Assembly: GCF_009497895.1 (NCBI RefSeq)
Contig: NZ_CP033116.1
Coordinates: 3,596,001-3,660,000, forward strand
Source: Halopseudomonas pelagia
GTDB lineage: Bacteria; Pseudomonadota; Gammaproteobacteria; Pseudomonadales; Pseudomonadaceae
DNA: 64,000 bases
Direction: 5' to 3'
Positions 8,481 through 18,131 of the stretch are shown piece by piece (positions within the stretch are counted from its first letter, which is position 1; every line of letters starts with the position of its first letter). The position numbers and the translations under genes are program-made. Below the pieces are notes generated by a model that saw only the letters and a list, made by a program, of their open reading frames with translations, did not search any database and was not told the DNA's origin.

Positions 8481-10269
8481 CCTTTTTGTTTGCATTATGG
8501 CCAAGCTGCCAGGCAAAAACCACTCGCACGCGGTTGCCCGCGGCGTTGAACTCAAGCTCGTCAGCCAGGGCTCTGACCAGTGCAAGCCCCCGGCCAAAGT
8601 AGCCATCGCCGCTGCCACTGGCGCCCCGCTCGTCCGCCTGCCAGTGGGCGCCGGTGAATCCCGATGCGTCCGGCATGCGGGCAAATCCACTGCCGCTATC
8701 CTCCACCTCGATACTCAGCAAACCACCGGCATTGCCCGGCTGGTGATCCAGCGAAACGCTGATCCAGCCGTCGCGCAGCGCATTCAGACGCTCATTACGC
8801 TGCTGGTAATACCGCGTAAACCCGAGATAATCAGCCTTGAGCGAAGAATCCAGCTGCAACAGACCATGCTCCAGCGCATTGCTGTATAGCTCGCTGAGAA
8901 TGGTAAAAAGGCTGCCCCCGTGTTCGCGCAGACCCGGCACCTCCATCAGCACCTCGAGCAGAAACGGCAAAGGATTATGTTCACGGATCGACGCTGCGCG
9001 GAAGGTGTAGGCCAGATGCCAGTCCTGCGCGTCCAGTTGCCGGGCATCCGGTTGCAGCAACATCGCCGGCGGTACGCTGAGTGGCTGCATGACCACCTCA
9101 AGCAGGCTGATATCGTCTTCAGGGCTGCCATGGAAGGCTTCCAGTGCCTGCAACAAACCATCGAATACCGCTCCAGGCTGGCCGAGGTAGCTTTCCACCA
9201 CCTGCCATACGCGCTGCTCGCCGAATTGCTCGCCTTGCTGATTGCGACTCTCGATGACACCGTCGGTCCAACACAGCAATCGCTCACCCGCTGCGAGCGG
9301 CAACACCACTGGCGTCGGATCGAAGCGCTCCCTGCCCGCCACCGCCAGCGGCAGGTGAGTTGAGCTGATGCGGTGCAGGGTTTCGCCAGCACTGCCCAAC
9401 ACCAGCACCTCTGGCAGGCCGCCGTTCCAGATCTCGACCAGGCCCTTGTCGGGATTCACTTCGATCAGTACCGCGCAGCAAAAAATGCCCACCGGCAGGA
9501 TGCGGCTGAGCTTGCTGTTGAGCTCGACCAGTATGTCGCGCAGATTGAAGCCGCGCGCAGTCATTGAGTAGAACACCTCGGCCAGCGGCATGGCACCAAT
9601 GGCTGCCGACAGACCATGGCCGGTGAAGTCGCCGAGCAGAATATGCATGCCGCCCGAAGGCTTGTACGCCGCAAGCAGAATATCGCCATTGAACATCGCA
9701 TAGGCGGATTGCAGATAGCGCAGATTTTCCGCCCCAAGACTGCCCGCATGGGCGACGCGATCGAAGATAATCTTCGCCAGTTGCTGCTCCTGCAGCAGCC
9801 GTTGATGCTGCTGGGAAATCAGATCACGTTGTTGCTGCAGGGTCTGGTGCATGTCCTGCATGCGGTTGAACGCCAGAATCTTGGCTTGCAGGATGACCGG
9901 GTTGTAGGGTTTGGTCAGAAAGTCATCGCCGCCCGCTTCCAGGCATTGCACCAGCGCGCCGGTTTCAGTCAGGCTGGTGAGAAAGATAATAGGCACCAGA
10001 TCTTCGCCCGACGCCTGCTTGATTTGCCGCGCGGCCTCGAAGCCATCCATCACCGGCATCAGCGCATCCAGCAGTACCAGATCCGGACGCTGGTCGATAA
10101 AACGGTCGACGGCCTCCAGGCCATTCTCGGCACTGATCACCTCATGACCCAGCTGCATGACCAGGCGGCCGAGAATCATCCGGTCAGTCGGGTTGTCGTC
10201 CGCTATCAGCACGCGCAATCGGCTGACCGGGTCTGCAGAGGGCAACTGGCCAGGCACGGGATTGGGCAT
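8476..10269 (-). CDS. hsbR: Response regulator with PP2C phosphatase and anti-sigma kinase domains, HsbR-like
   Basis: This 597-residue, three-domain regulator starts with a CheY-like receiver (about residues 18-135, acidic pocket ADDN, phospho-Asp D68 in LLDALMP). A short coiled linker leads to a SpoIIE/PP2C phosphatase domain (about 190-390) with LLGDFTGHGLSAAIG and the metal-ligand segment CWTDGVIE. The C-terminal HATPase domain (about 440-595) has the N-box ELYSNALEHG and VEDSGSGF. In P. aeruginosa HsbR both phosphorylates and dephosphorylates HsbA, and the receiver, loaded by HptB, decides which. It lies 3 bases after hsbA. Confidence 0.92.
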   Translation of the reverse strand: MPNPVPGQLPSADPVSRLRVLIADDNPTDRMILGRLVMQLGHEVISAENGLEAVDRFIDQRPDLVLLDALMPVMDGFEAARQIKQASGEDLVPIIFLTSLTETGALVQCLEAGGDDFLTKPYNPVILQAKILAFNRMQDMHQTLQQQRDLISQQHQRLLQEQQLAKIIFDRVAHAGSLGAENLRYLQSAYAMFNGDILLAAYKPSGGMHILLGDFTGHGLSAAIGAMPLAEVFYSMTARGFNLRDILVELNSKLSRILPVGIFCCAVLIEVNPDKGLVEIWNGGLPEVLVLGSAGETLHRISSTHLPLAVAGRERFDPTPVVLPLAAGERLLCWTDGVIESRNQQGEQFGEQRVWQVVESYLGQPGAVFDGLLQALEAFHGSPEDDISLLEVVMQPLSVPPAMLLQPDARQLDAQDWHLAYTFRAASIREHNPLPFLLEVLMEVPGLREHGGSLFTILSELYSNALEHGLLQLDSSLKADYLGFTRYYQQRNERLNALRDGWISVSLDHQPGNAGGLLSIEVEDSGSGFARMPDASGFTGAHWQADERGASGSGDGYFGRGLALVRALADELEFNAAGNRVRVVFAWQLGHNANKKA

Positions 10270-10272
10270 GAT

Positions 10273-10578
10273 TTACTCGATACTGAACAACTGCTCGAAA
10301 TTGGAAATACTCAGCACTTTGCGTACGTCCGCATTACACCGCACGATGCGAATATCGGCAGCGTCACCTCCTGCGTGATCACGCAGCAGCAGCAACATGC
10401 CCAGCGCGGAGCTATCAATATAATCGGCGTCGTGCAGATCCACGATGTAGCGTTCGGGGGTCAAACCTCCGCGTTCATAGGCTTCGCGGAAGTCCTGATG
10501 TGCACCGAAGTCGAAACGCCCTACCACCCTTATTGTCAGTTCCTGACCGTCTGCAGATAAAGTTGCCTTGATCGGCAT
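10273..10578 (-). CDS. hsbA: Anti-sigma factor antagonist, HsbA-like
   Basis: This 101-residue STAS-domain protein has the conserved phosphorylatable serine in DADYIDSSALGMLLLL (Ser56/Ser57). In P. aeruginosa HsbA partners either the flagellar anti-sigma factor FlgM or the diguanylate cyclase HsbD, depending on its phosphorylation, so it switches between swimming and attachment. AAGGA lies 7 bases before the ATG. It follows fliJ after a 77-base gap and precedes hsbR directly, which fits its substrate role. Confidence 0.9.
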   Translation of the reverse strand: MPIKATLSADGQELTIRVVGRFDFGAHQDFREAYERGGLTPERYIVDLHDADYIDSSALGMLLLLRDHAGGDAADIRIVRCNADVRKVLSISNFEQLFSIE

Positions 10579-10655
10579 AGTGGATTCCTTATTGGCGGGT
10601 TGTGCGTGTGCTGCAAAAGCCTCCCTTTAACCTTTAGCACAGGGTATGCAGACTG

Positions 10656-11111
10656 TCAGGGATTATTTCGATTGCGATCAAATGCACGCTGGGAAAGCTC
10701 ATCAAGCAGTTTCTGCTCTTGCTTGTCCGCGCGCACCCGCGCTTCCTGCTGATAGCGCTCGATGAGTTTGCGCATGGCTTCCAACCGTTGATAGCGCTGA
10801 CGCCAGACCTCACGGGCTTTACCCAGGCTTTGCTGATGCCAGACAACCGTCTGGTGTTGCTGATCGATGGCAGTCTGCATCTGCGCCAGGAAGCGCTGGT
10901 AGTTGAGCAACCAGTCGCGGCCGACGCCTTGCTGGCCGCGTTGAGTCCAGCCGTTCTGATACTCCTTGCAATAAAATTCCAGGTCGCGCAGCCGCGCCTG
11001 GGCATCATCCAGCTGCCGCTGACAATCACCCAGCATGCCTGCCGCTTTGCGTTCTTCATCCAGGGCGATATCCAGCACGGGCGTCAGACGCCGAATGCGG
11101 CTTTCACTCAT
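10656..11111 (-). CDS. fliJ: Flagellar export chaperone-like protein FliJ
   Basis: FliJ is the coiled-coil stalk of the export ATPase, comparable with the gamma subunit of F1. The 151-residue protein is almost wholly helical, rich in Gln, Arg, Leu and Glu, with long heptad-like stretches and no hydrophobic core domain. The sequence alone would be weak, but its place after fliI (8-bp overlap) and its size make the call firm. Confidence 0.93.
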   Translation of the reverse strand: MSESRIRRLTPVLDIALDEERKAAGMLGDCQRQLDDAQARLRDLEFYCKEYQNGWTQRGQQGVGRDWLLNYQRFLAQMQTAIDQQHQTVVWHQQSLGKAREVWRQRYQRLEAMRKLIERYQQEARVRADKQEQKLLDELSQRAFDRNRNNP

Positions 11112-12459
11112 GGCTGATCAACTGCTCCAATGATTTCTGACTGTCTGGCAGGTTGACCTTGACCTGCAGCCCCTGGCGCAGAAAGGCCTGCATTTCCGGC
11201 ATTTTCTCCATGGCCTTGTCGGTCAGCGGATCGGACCCGGCAGAATAGGCACCCACGCTGATCAGATCGCGGCTTTGCTGGTAGCGGGCGTAAAGCTGCT
11301 TGAATTGCTGGGCCTTTTGCAGGTACTCGTCGCTGACGATCTGCGGCATGGCCCGGCTGATTGAGGCTTCGATATCAATCGCTGGATAATGCCCCTCCTC
11401 GGCCAATCGACGTGATAACACCACGTGGCCGTCGAGGATGGCGCGCGAAGCGTCAGCAATCGGATCCTGCTGATCGTCGCCCTCGGACAATACGGTATAG
11501 AAAGCGGTTATCGAGCCACCGCCCTGCTCGGCATTACCCGCCCGCTCTACCAGTTGCGGCAGCTTGGCAAATACCGACGGCGGATAGCCCTTGGTCGCTG
11601 GCGGCTCGCCGATGGCCAGGGCGATCTCCCGCTGGGCCTGGGCGAAACGCGTCAGCGAATCCATCAGCAACAATACGTTCTTGCCCTGGTCGCGAAAATA
11701 TTCGGCGATGCGCGTGCAGTACATGGCGGCGCGCAGGCGCATCAGGGGTGCGTCATCCGCCGGCGAGGCGACGACCACTGAGCGGGCCATACCCTTCTCT
11801 CCGAGAATCTGCTCAATGAACTCCTTGACCTCACGGCCGCGCTCACCGACCAGGCCGACAATGGTGATATCCGCTTCAGTAAAACGCGTCATCATCCCCA
11901 GCAACACGCTCTTGCCGACGCCGCTACCGGCAAACAGACCCAGCCGCTGGCCGCGCCCGACCGTCAAGAGACTGTTGATGGTGCGAATGCCTACATCCAG
12001 TGTCTCGTCAATCGGGTGGCGCTTGAGCGGATTGATCACCGGCCCATTCAGGTCCACCCAGTCATCAGCCTTGAAATCGCCCTTGCCGTCCAGCGGCCGG
12101 CCAATGCCGTCAACTACCCGGCCAAGCATCGCGTTGCCCATGGGTAACTTGCCACCGCCCTTGGACGGCACGACGCGGGCGCCGGGCTGCACACCTTGCA
12201 AGCTGTCGACCGGCATCAGATAAATCTTGCTGCCGGAAAAGCCCATCACTTCCGCTTCGATCTGCGTACGCCCGCCCTGCGGGGTATCACTGATCACCAC
12301 GCAGCGGCTGCCCACCGGCGCCTTGCAGCCTTCAGCTTCCAGGGTCAGGCCGACCATACGGATCAGCCGACCCTCTACTACAGGCTCGTGGGGCAAGGTT
12401 AAGGCGTTAGGGTAAGTGGCCAGGCGCTTGGCGAAACTGATGCGTTCAAGCCGGCTCAT
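11104..12459 (-). CDS. fliI: Flagellum-specific export ATPase FliI
   Basis: FliI energises the type III export of flagellar subunits. The 451-residue protein has an F1-beta-like fold with Walker [12 protein letters not shown] (about residues 174-184), Walker [14 protein letters not shown] and the catalytic [13 protein letters not shown] block. It overlaps fliH by 14 bp and fliJ by 8 bp. The length is typical of pseudomonads. Confidence 0.97.
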   Translation of the reverse strand: MSRLERISFAKRLATYPNALTLPHEPVVEGRLIRMVGLTLEAEGCKAPVGSRCVVISDTPQGGRTQIEAEVMGFSGSKIYLMPVDSLQGVQPGARVVPSKGGGKLPMGNAMLGRVVDGIGRPLDGKGDFKADDWVDLNGPVINPLKRHPIDETLDVGIRTINSLLTVGRGQRLGLFAGSGVGKSVLLGMMTRFTEADITIVGLVGERGREVKEFIEQILGEKGMARSVVVASPADDAPLMRLRAAMYCTRIAEYFRDQGKNVLLLMDSLTRFAQAQREIALAIGEPPATKGYPPSVFAKLPQLVERAGNAEQGGGSITAFYTVLSEGDDQQDPIADASRAILDGHVVLSRRLAEEGHYPAIDIEASISRAMPQIVSDEYLQKAQQFKQLYARYQQSRDLISVGAYSAGSDPLTDKAMEKMPEMQAFLRQGLQVKVNLPDSQKSLEQLISHE

Positions 12460-13297
12460 CGTTGCTCTCCGGATCTGCTGCAGATGCAGACTCCTGGCCG
12501 GTCTCCGTCAGGGTGATATCTGGCTCCGGCGGGCGCACACGCTGTTCGCGCTGTTGCTCAAAAAGCTGCATCGTGATCTGTTGCAGGCGGGTTTCCAGCG
12601 TTGCGTCCAGTTGGCTGTGCTCGGTTTCAATCCGGCAGCCGCCGGGCATCAGTTGCTCATCTTCCAGCAACCGCCATTTTTCTTCATGGCGCTCGCGCAA
12701 TGCCTTGGCAGCATCGAAATCGGCGGGGTTGAGATAAATACGAATATTCTCGGCGCCCATCGGCAGCGCCTTGAGAGCACCACGCAACACCGCGGTGATC
12801 TGGCTGGAATCAATCTTCAGCTCGCGCTGGATAACTTCCCGGACCATGGTTTCAACCAGTTTGAGCAGCATGTCCTCAATCTGGTCATCCTGCTCGCGCA
12901 TCGGCTCGAGCAACTGCACCATGACCTTTTCCAGCTCGTCCATGCGCGCGTCCAGCTTAACCTTTGCCTCCTGCTGGCCCTTGAGCTGGCCGGAGTGGAA
13001 GCCATCCTTCTCGCCGGTGGCGAAACCTTCGTTGTAGGCTTCCTCGCGGATCTGTTCGAGCTCTTCTACCGTATAGGGTTTAGGGCCCTGCTCCTGGAGT
13101 TCGGCCTCCGCCGCAAGCGCAGCATCCTCAGCCGATTCTTCAGGCTGTTCTTCACGTTCAATCGGCACATGGTGGGGCGCCGCGTCGAAGCTGGGCATGT
13201 CCCAACGGGCGAAACCGGCGAGTTCACCGCCGCGCAGCAGCTCGCTGTCCTTGGTCCGCTCTGCGGTGGCTGCGGGACGCTTTCCTGACTCCGGCAC
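12446..13297 (-). CDS. fliH: Flagellar assembly protein FliH
   Basis: FliH holds FliI inactive and docks it at the C-ring and FlhA. The 283-residue product has an N-terminal variable region, a central Glu/Gln-rich helix with the family's GxxxG-like repeats ([19 protein letters not shown], about residues 100-118), and the C-terminal domain that binds FliI. The start is GTG at 13297, whose first base pairs with the fliG stop, a coupling seen elsewhere in this operon. The first 75 residues are poorly conserved. Confidence 0.94.
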   Translation of the reverse strand: MPESGKRPAATAERTKDSELLRGGELAGFARWDMPSFDAAPHHVPIEREEQPEESAEDAALAAEAELQEQGPKPYTVEELEQIREEAYNEGFATGEKDGFHSGQLKGQQEAKVKLDARMDELEKVMVQLLEPMREQDDQIEDMLLKLVETMVREVIQRELKIDSSQITAVLRGALKALPMGAENIRIYLNPADFDAAKALRERHEEKWRLLEDEQLMPGGCRIETEHSQLDATLETRLQQITMQLFEQQREQRVRPPEPDITLTETGQESASAADPESNDEPA

Positions 13298-14316
13298 TAG
13301 ATCATTTCCTCGCCACCCTTGCCGCCCAGGACGATTTCACCTGCGTCGGCCATGCGTCGGGCGATGGTCAGAATTTCCTTCTGCGCCGCTTCCACTTCAC
13401 TGATGCGCACCGGCCCCTTGGCTTCCAGGTCGTCCTGCAGCAGTTCAGATGCGCGCTTGGACATGTTCTTGAAGATCTTGTCCTTGATCGCTTCGTCCGC
13501 CCCCTTCAATGCAATGATCAGCACGTCGGACGAGATTTCGCGTAACAGCGCCTGAATGCCCCGATCGTCGACTTCCGCCAGATTGTCGAAGACAAACATC
13601 AAATCTTCGATCTTGCTGGACAGGTCTTCATCCATATCCCGAATGGCTTCTATCAGCTGCGATTCGGTGCTGGATTCCAGATAGTTCATGATATCGGCCG
13701 TGCGCTTGATGCCGCCCATATTCGCGCGGGTGGTATTTGAGTTGCCAGCAAACTGCTTCTCGAGAATCTCGTTCAATTCTTTCAACGCCGAGGGTTGCAC
13801 GGTATTCAGCGCGGCTACTCGCAAGAGCACGTCGAGGCGTACCTTGTGATCAAAATAAGTAATCACCTCGGCGGCCATGTCGGGGTCCAGGTAAGCGACG
13901 ACGATAGCCTGAATCTGCGGGTGTTCAAAGCGAATAACGTCGGCAACGGCACGCGGCTCCATCCACTTCAGACTATCCAGCCCCGAGGTGCTGCCGCCGA
14001 GCAGAATGCGATCCACCAGGCTGTTGGCTTTATCTTCACCCAGGGCCTGGGTCAGCATCGTGCGAATATAGCCGTCTGCACCGACACCCAGCCCGGTCTG
14101 ATCACCCACGGTATCGATGAAATCGCCCATGACCTGCTGCACCTGCTCGCGGTGCACAGTACGCAGACCCGCCATGGCGCTGCCGACCCGCTGTACTTCC
14201 TTGGGGCCCATATGCTTGAGAATGGCGGCGGCGTCAGATTCGCCCAGGCTCAACAAAAAGATCGCGGCCTTGTCCAGCTTGGACAGTTTCGGGCGTTTGG
14301 CGACTTCTTCACTCAT
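13297..14316 (-). CDS. fliG: Flagellar motor switch protein FliG
   Basis: FliG transmits torque from the stators to the MS ring. The 339-residue product carries the N-terminal FliF-binding part (LDKAAIFLLSLGE), the central EHPQ-type motif as FEHPQIQ, and the C-terminal charged helix with LMFVFDNLAEVDDRGIQALL, which contacts MotA/PomA. I chose ATG 14316 (MSEEVAKRPKL) because it matches the usual FliG N-terminus; an upstream TTG would add eight residues. It overlaps fliF by 8 bp. Confidence 0.96.
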   Translation of the reverse strand: MSEEVAKRPKLSKLDKAAIFLLSLGESDAAAILKHMGPKEVQRVGSAMAGLRTVHREQVQQVMGDFIDTVGDQTGLGVGADGYIRTMLTQALGEDKANSLVDRILLGGSTSGLDSLKWMEPRAVADVIRFEHPQIQAIVVAYLDPDMAAEVITYFDHKVRLDVLLRVAALNTVQPSALKELNEILEKQFAGNSNTTRANMGGIKRTADIMNYLESSTESQLIEAIRDMDEDLSSKIEDLMFVFDNLAEVDDRGIQALLREISSDVLIIALKGADEAIKDKIFKNMSKRASELLQDDLEAKGPVRISEVEAAQKEILTIARRMADAGEIVLGGKGGEEMI

Positions 14317-16036
14317 CGGCGTTAATCCACTCTTTGACAACCTGAGCTACCCGGCCAGTATCCTCGGCCAGCAAGCCCTTGATAGCATTCAACTGCTGTT
14401 CGTAACCGGCACCCGGCGGCGGTAGCAGCACCGCAGCGCTGCCGGCTGGACCAGTGAGACTGACGCGATCATCGCGCAGATCCTCGTCCATATCATCCAT
14501 GCCGCCCAGCTCCGCCGGGTAACCGGCAAGGCCTCGATTCTGCGGCTGCGCTGTCAAGTTCTTCAATACCGGGCGCAGCACACCGAACACCAGAATCAGT
14601 ATAAAGAGTATTCCCAGTACCTGCTTGGCAAGATCCCAGAACCAGGCCTCAGACCAGAAAGGTATTTCCGGCAACGGCTCCATCTCGGCAACAGCGACAA
14701 AGGGGCTGTTGATCACGCTGACGCTATCACCGCGGCTGGCATCAAAGCCCACCGCGTCCTGTACCAGGCGCGTCAGTTGGGCAATATCGGCCTCGGACAA
14801 TGGCTCGCTGACGTTTTCACCGGTTTCGGGATTGACGGTGACCGGATCGTCGACCACTACCGCGACCGACAGGCGACGCAAACGGCCTTGTTGCTGGCGG
14901 GTGTAACTGATCTGCCGGTCCAGTTCGTAATTACGGGTGGCCTGTTCGCGGGTATCGCGTGGCACCACAGGCACGATCGGCTCGCCGGTGTCTGGATCAA
15001 CAACAACTTCCGGCACGGTCACGGCACCGGGAGGCTGATTGGTCAGAGCGCCAGGAATACCCTGGGGGCCTTGGCCCGCAGCACGCTCCTCGGTCATTAC
15101 CTGCTCGCTACGCAGCGCAGATTCGGGGCTGTACATCTCGGCAGTCGATTCCACTGCGCTGAAGTCCACGTCTGCGGAGACTTCAGCCTTGTAGCGACCA
15201 GCGCCGACTATGGGTTCCAGTATGTTGTGCACGCTACGGGTAAGGCTATCTTCCATTCGCCGGGTGTAATCAAACTGGCGCCCAGCAATAGTCAACTCGC
15301 TCAACTCGTCCTGATCAGAAAGTAGATTGCCGTTTTGATCGACTACGGTGACCTGATCCTTGTTCAGCTCCGGGACGCTGGTCGCCACCAGATTGACGAT
15401 CGCCATCACTTGCGCCGGCTCCAGGCTGCGGCCAGCAAACATCTCCAGCAACACCGAGGCGGTAGGTTTGCGATCGTCACGCACGAATACAGTGGAGCGT
15501 GGAATGGCAATGTGCACCCGCGCGGATTTGATGTTGTACAGGCTGGAAATGGTACGCGCCATCTCCCCTTCCAGACCCCGGCGGTAGCGCGTGGTTTCCA
15601 TGAACTGGCTGGTGCCCAGACCCTGCTCACGGTCGAGAATTTCATAACCCAGATTATTGTCACGGGCACTGACGCCGGCGGCGGCCAGACGCATACGGGC
15701 GTCGGCCAGATCCTCGGTCGCCACCAGCAGCGCACCGCTGTTAGGCTCAACGCGGTACTGGATGCGCGCCTGGGTGAGAATATCCACCACCTGCGCAGAA
15801 TCGTAGTTCTCCATATTGTTGTACAGCGTCTGGTAATCCGGCTCCTGTGACCAGAGCACCACGGCGAAACCAATGGCGACACTCGCCGCCAGACCGATCA
15901 ACAGCGCAAACTGCCGCAGCATGGGCAACTGCGACAGATTGTCGAGCACATTCAGCCCCATGAACGGCTTGCGCTCACTGCCTAGCGCCGGCCCAGGCCG
16001 GGTAGCAGGAGTGTTGGGAGTGTTGGCGGTTTCCAT
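14309..16036 (-). CDS. fliF: Flagellar MS-ring protein FliF
   Basis: FliF builds the membrane-supramembrane ring on which the flagellum assembles. The 575-residue protein has two transmembrane segments (about residues 42-62 and 460-482) flanking a large periplasmic region with two ring-building motifs, including TLYNNMENYDSAQVVDIL and VHIAIPRSTVFVRD. The short cytoplasmic tail (EDTGRVAQVVKEWINADE) binds FliG. It lies 41 bases after fliE and overlaps fliG. Confidence 0.97.
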   Translation of the reverse strand: METANTPNTPATRPGPALGSERKPFMGLNVLDNLSQLPMLRQFALLIGLAASVAIGFAVVLWSQEPDYQTLYNNMENYDSAQVVDILTQARIQYRVEPNSGALLVATEDLADARMRLAAAGVSARDNNLGYEILDREQGLGTSQFMETTRYRRGLEGEMARTISSLYNIKSARVHIAIPRSTVFVRDDRKPTASVLLEMFAGRSLEPAQVMAIVNLVATSVPELNKDQVTVVDQNGNLLSDQDELSELTIAGRQFDYTRRMEDSLTRSVHNILEPIVGAGRYKAEVSADVDFSAVESTAEMYSPESALRSEQVMTEERAAGQGPQGIPGALTNQPPGAVTVPEVVVDPDTGEPIVPVVPRDTREQATRNYELDRQISYTRQQQGRLRRLSVAVVVDDPVTVNPETGENVSEPLSEADIAQLTRLVQDAVGFDASRGDSVSVINSPFVAVAEMEPLPEIPFWSEAWFWDLAKQVLGILFILILVFGVLRPVLKNLTAQPQNRGLAGYPAELGGMDDMDEDLRDDRVSLTGPAGSAAVLLPPPGAGYEQQLNAIKGLLAEDTGRVAQVVKEWINADE

Positions 16037-16077
16037 GTTCTACCCTCGGTCAATCACAGCAAGGCAAGTGTATATGC

Positions 16078-16410
16078 TTAGATGGGCATGTTCATGATGG
16101 ATTCATAGGCAGTGACCATCTTGTTACGCACCTGGGTCACAGCCTGGAAGGCCACACTGGATTTTTGCGCGGCGATCATCACCTCGGTCAGATCGACACC
16201 CGGCACGCCGCGTTCGTAGGCGCTTTGCAGGTCACTGGTGGTGCTCTGCATTTCGCTGACCTTGTCGACGGCCTGCTTGAGTACATTTTCAAAGGCCGGT
16301 CCATTGACGTTCTGCTCCAGCTGCACCGGCGGCTGAGGGCGGCTCATGGCCTCCATCTGCATCGAGCGCATCTGCAACATCAAACGATTGAATTCAACAC
16401 CTTGAGTCAT
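16078..16410 (-). CDS. fliE: Flagellar hook-basal body protein FliE
   Basis: FliE is the small (110-residue) adaptor between the MS ring and the rod. It is helical, with the conserved C-terminal block [20 protein letters not shown] (about residues 74-93) and [13 protein letters not shown]. It has no signal peptide, as it is exported through the flagellar path. GGAGATAGTC precedes the ATG. It is the first gene of fliEFGHIJ and sits behind a sigma-54 type promoter at 16467-16482. Confidence 0.95.
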   Translation of the reverse strand: MTQGVEFNRLMLQMRSMQMEAMSRPQPPVQLEQNVNGPAFENVLKQAVDKVSEMQSTTSDLQSAYERGVPGVDLTEVMIAAQKSSVAFQAVTQVRNKMVTAYESIMNMPI

Positions 16411-16466
16411 GACTATCTCCGGGCCGCGATTTTTTTGACGGCGTGGATTGCGTTGGAGTTAGTTAA

Positions 16467-16482
16467 GCAGGAATGATGCCAA
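16467..16482 (-). promoter_or_regulatory. Sigma-54 type promoter before fliE
   Basis: The minus strand reads TTGGCATCATTCCTGCTT, with GG (16480-16479) and GC (16468-16467) spaced by 10. The transcript start would be near 16456, about 45 bases before the fliE ATG. In P. aeruginosa the fliE operon is a FleQ/sigma-54 target, which this agrees with. Confidence 0.7.
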
Positions 16483-16548
16483 CATGCGGGAGTTGGCAAT
16501 AATGCGGACGGGGATGACAGGAGGGAGTAGCCGAGGTGGTGGATCCCC

Positions 16549-16630
16549 GTGGGAGCGGCCGCCTGGTCGCGAACATTTTCGGCAGATGGTCGCCCGGCCT
16601 AACCCTTCGCCCCGAGGCCGGGGCTCCTAC
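16549..16630. repeat. Inverted pair of REP-like elements (REPIN) between fliE and fleR
   Basis: GTGGGAGCGGCC...GGTCGCGAA (16549-16573) and TTCGCCCCGAGGCCGGGGC...CTCCTAC (16606-16630) are imperfect reverse complements separated by about 32 bases. They resemble the short GC-rich REP sequences (GGGAGC...GCGAA) scattered through Pseudomonas genomes. They lie downstream of fleR and upstream of the fliE promoter, so they could act as a transcriptional boundary or mRNA-end stabiliser. Confidence 0.6.
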
Positions 16631-16694
16631 CACAGCAGAAGTGCCACTTCCCGCTCGGTCAGAGCAGCAGCACGACCGCGAATGGGTTTATTGC

Positions 16695-18131
16695 TCAACT
16701 GGCGTAGAGACTGGCCTCAACATCCAAACCCGCATCACGCATCTGCGCCAGCTTGTAGCGCAGCGTCCGCGGGCTGATGCCCAGCTTGTCTGCGGCTTCC
16801 TTGCGCTTGCCGCGTTCGGCCCTCAATACGTCAATGATCAACTGATACTCGCGCTGCCTGACCCCCGCACCCAGGTCAGTACCCGCTTGAGCCGTCTGTG
16901 CAGTATCTGCATCCGTCAGATTCTCGACGGCTGGCAGCGTCGGACTGGCATCCCAATTTGGCAGATCCGCAGGTACCGTCATCGGACTACCCGGCAGCAC
17001 CGCCAGACACAGATCCTGCGCGTGAATTACGCCACCCGATTGCAGAATCAAGGCCCGTTGCACGGCATTATCCAACTCCCTGACGTTGCCTGGCCAGCCA
17101 TGCTGCTGCAGCGCGTGGCAGGCGTCTGCGGCAAAGCGTACCGGCGCCTGATTCATTTTCCTTGTGTGCTTGTCCAGCAAACGCTGGGCGATCGGCAAGA
17201 TATCGCCGGGCCGCGTGCGCAGTGGTTGCCACTGCAGCGGAAAAACCCCCAGGCGGTAATACAGATCCTCGCGGAAACGGCCGGCCGCCACTTCGGTTGG
17301 CAGATCGCGGTTAGTGGTGGCAATAACTCTTATATCCAGCTGAATCAGCTTGCGCCCCCCCACACGTTCAACCTCGCGTTCCTGCAACACCCTGAGCAAT
17401 TTGGCCTGCAAGCTCAGCGGCATCTCTGAGATTTCATCCAGCAGCAGCGTGCCACCATTGGCCTGCTCGAACTTGCCTGACTGCGAAGCGACCGCACCAG
17501 TAAAGGAGCCTTTTTCGTGACCGAACAGCGTGGCTTCCAGCATGTTTTCCGGAATCGCCGCGCAGTTGATCGCGATAAAGGGTTGCTCGGCGCGCGGCGA
17601 TTGCTGATGGATAAAGCGCGCCAGCACTTCTTTACCGGTACCGGACTCGCCGGAAATCAATACGGTGGAATCACTGGCCGCCACTCGCGAGGCCAGATGC
17701 AGCAATTGCTGACTGGACGGCTCTACTGCCACCGGCCCCTCGAGCTTGCCGGCACGCAGTCGCCCCTGCGCGTGCTGAGCAACAAGCTCCAGTAACGCAC
17801 GCGGCTCAAAGGGTTTGACCAGATAATCCACTGCGCCATCACGCATGGCTTCGACTGCCTGCTGCACGGTACCGTAAGCGGTCATCAGCAGCACCGGCAG
17901 TTGCGGGTGGTACTGACGCAAATGACGGAGCAGCCGATGACCATCCATGCCGGGCATGTTCACATCGCTGACCACCATACATACCGACTCACGTTGCAAT
18001 ATGGCCAGCGCAGCATCACCGTCACCGGCCTCCAGGGCCTCGTAGCCGCCCAGGGTCAGAGTGTCGCTCAAAGCTTCACGCAGGGCGCGGTCATCTTCTA
18101 CCAACAGAATTCGCAGGCGTGACTGACTCAT
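16695..18131 (-). CDS. fleR: Sigma-54 dependent response regulator FleR (FlrC-like)
   Basis: FleR activates class III flagellar genes. The 478-residue product has a receiver with phospho-Asp D56 (VSDVNMP), a AAA+ domain with Walker A GESGTGKE, and a C-terminal helix-turn-helix (AADKLGISPRTLRYKL). The sigma-54 contact loop reads GSFTGA rather than the usual GAFTGA. The gene overlaps its kinase partner fleS by 4 bp. Confidence 0.95.
   Translation of the reverse strand: MSQSRLRILLVEDDRALREALSDTLTLGGYEALEAGDGDAALAILQRESVCMVVSDVNMPGMDGHRLLRHLRQYHPQLPVLLMTAYGTVQQAVEAMRDGAVDYLVKPFEPRALLELVAQHAQGRLRAGKLEGPVAVEPSSQQLLHLASRVAASDSTVLISGESGTGKEVLARFIHQQSPRAEQPFIAINCAAIPENMLEATLFGHEKGSFTGAVASQSGKFEQANGGTLLLDEISEMPLSLQAKLLRVLQEREVERVGGRKLIQLDIRVIATTNRDLPTEVAAGRFREDLYYRLGVFPLQWQPLRTRPGDILPIAQRLLDKHTRKMNQAPVRFAADACHALQQHGWPGNVRELDNAVQRALILQSGGVIHAQDLCLAVLPGSPMTVPADLPNWDASPTLPAVENLTDADTAQTAQAGTDLGAGVRQREYQLIIDVLRAERGKRKEAADKLGISPRTLRYKLAQMRDAGLDVEASLYAS

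Noticed and set aside
9616..10560. 314-codon open frame on the plus strand opposite hsbR/hsbA
   Set aside because: It is antisense to two clear genes with recognisable domains, has no ribosome site and no family resemblance; long antisense frames are common in GC-rich genomes.
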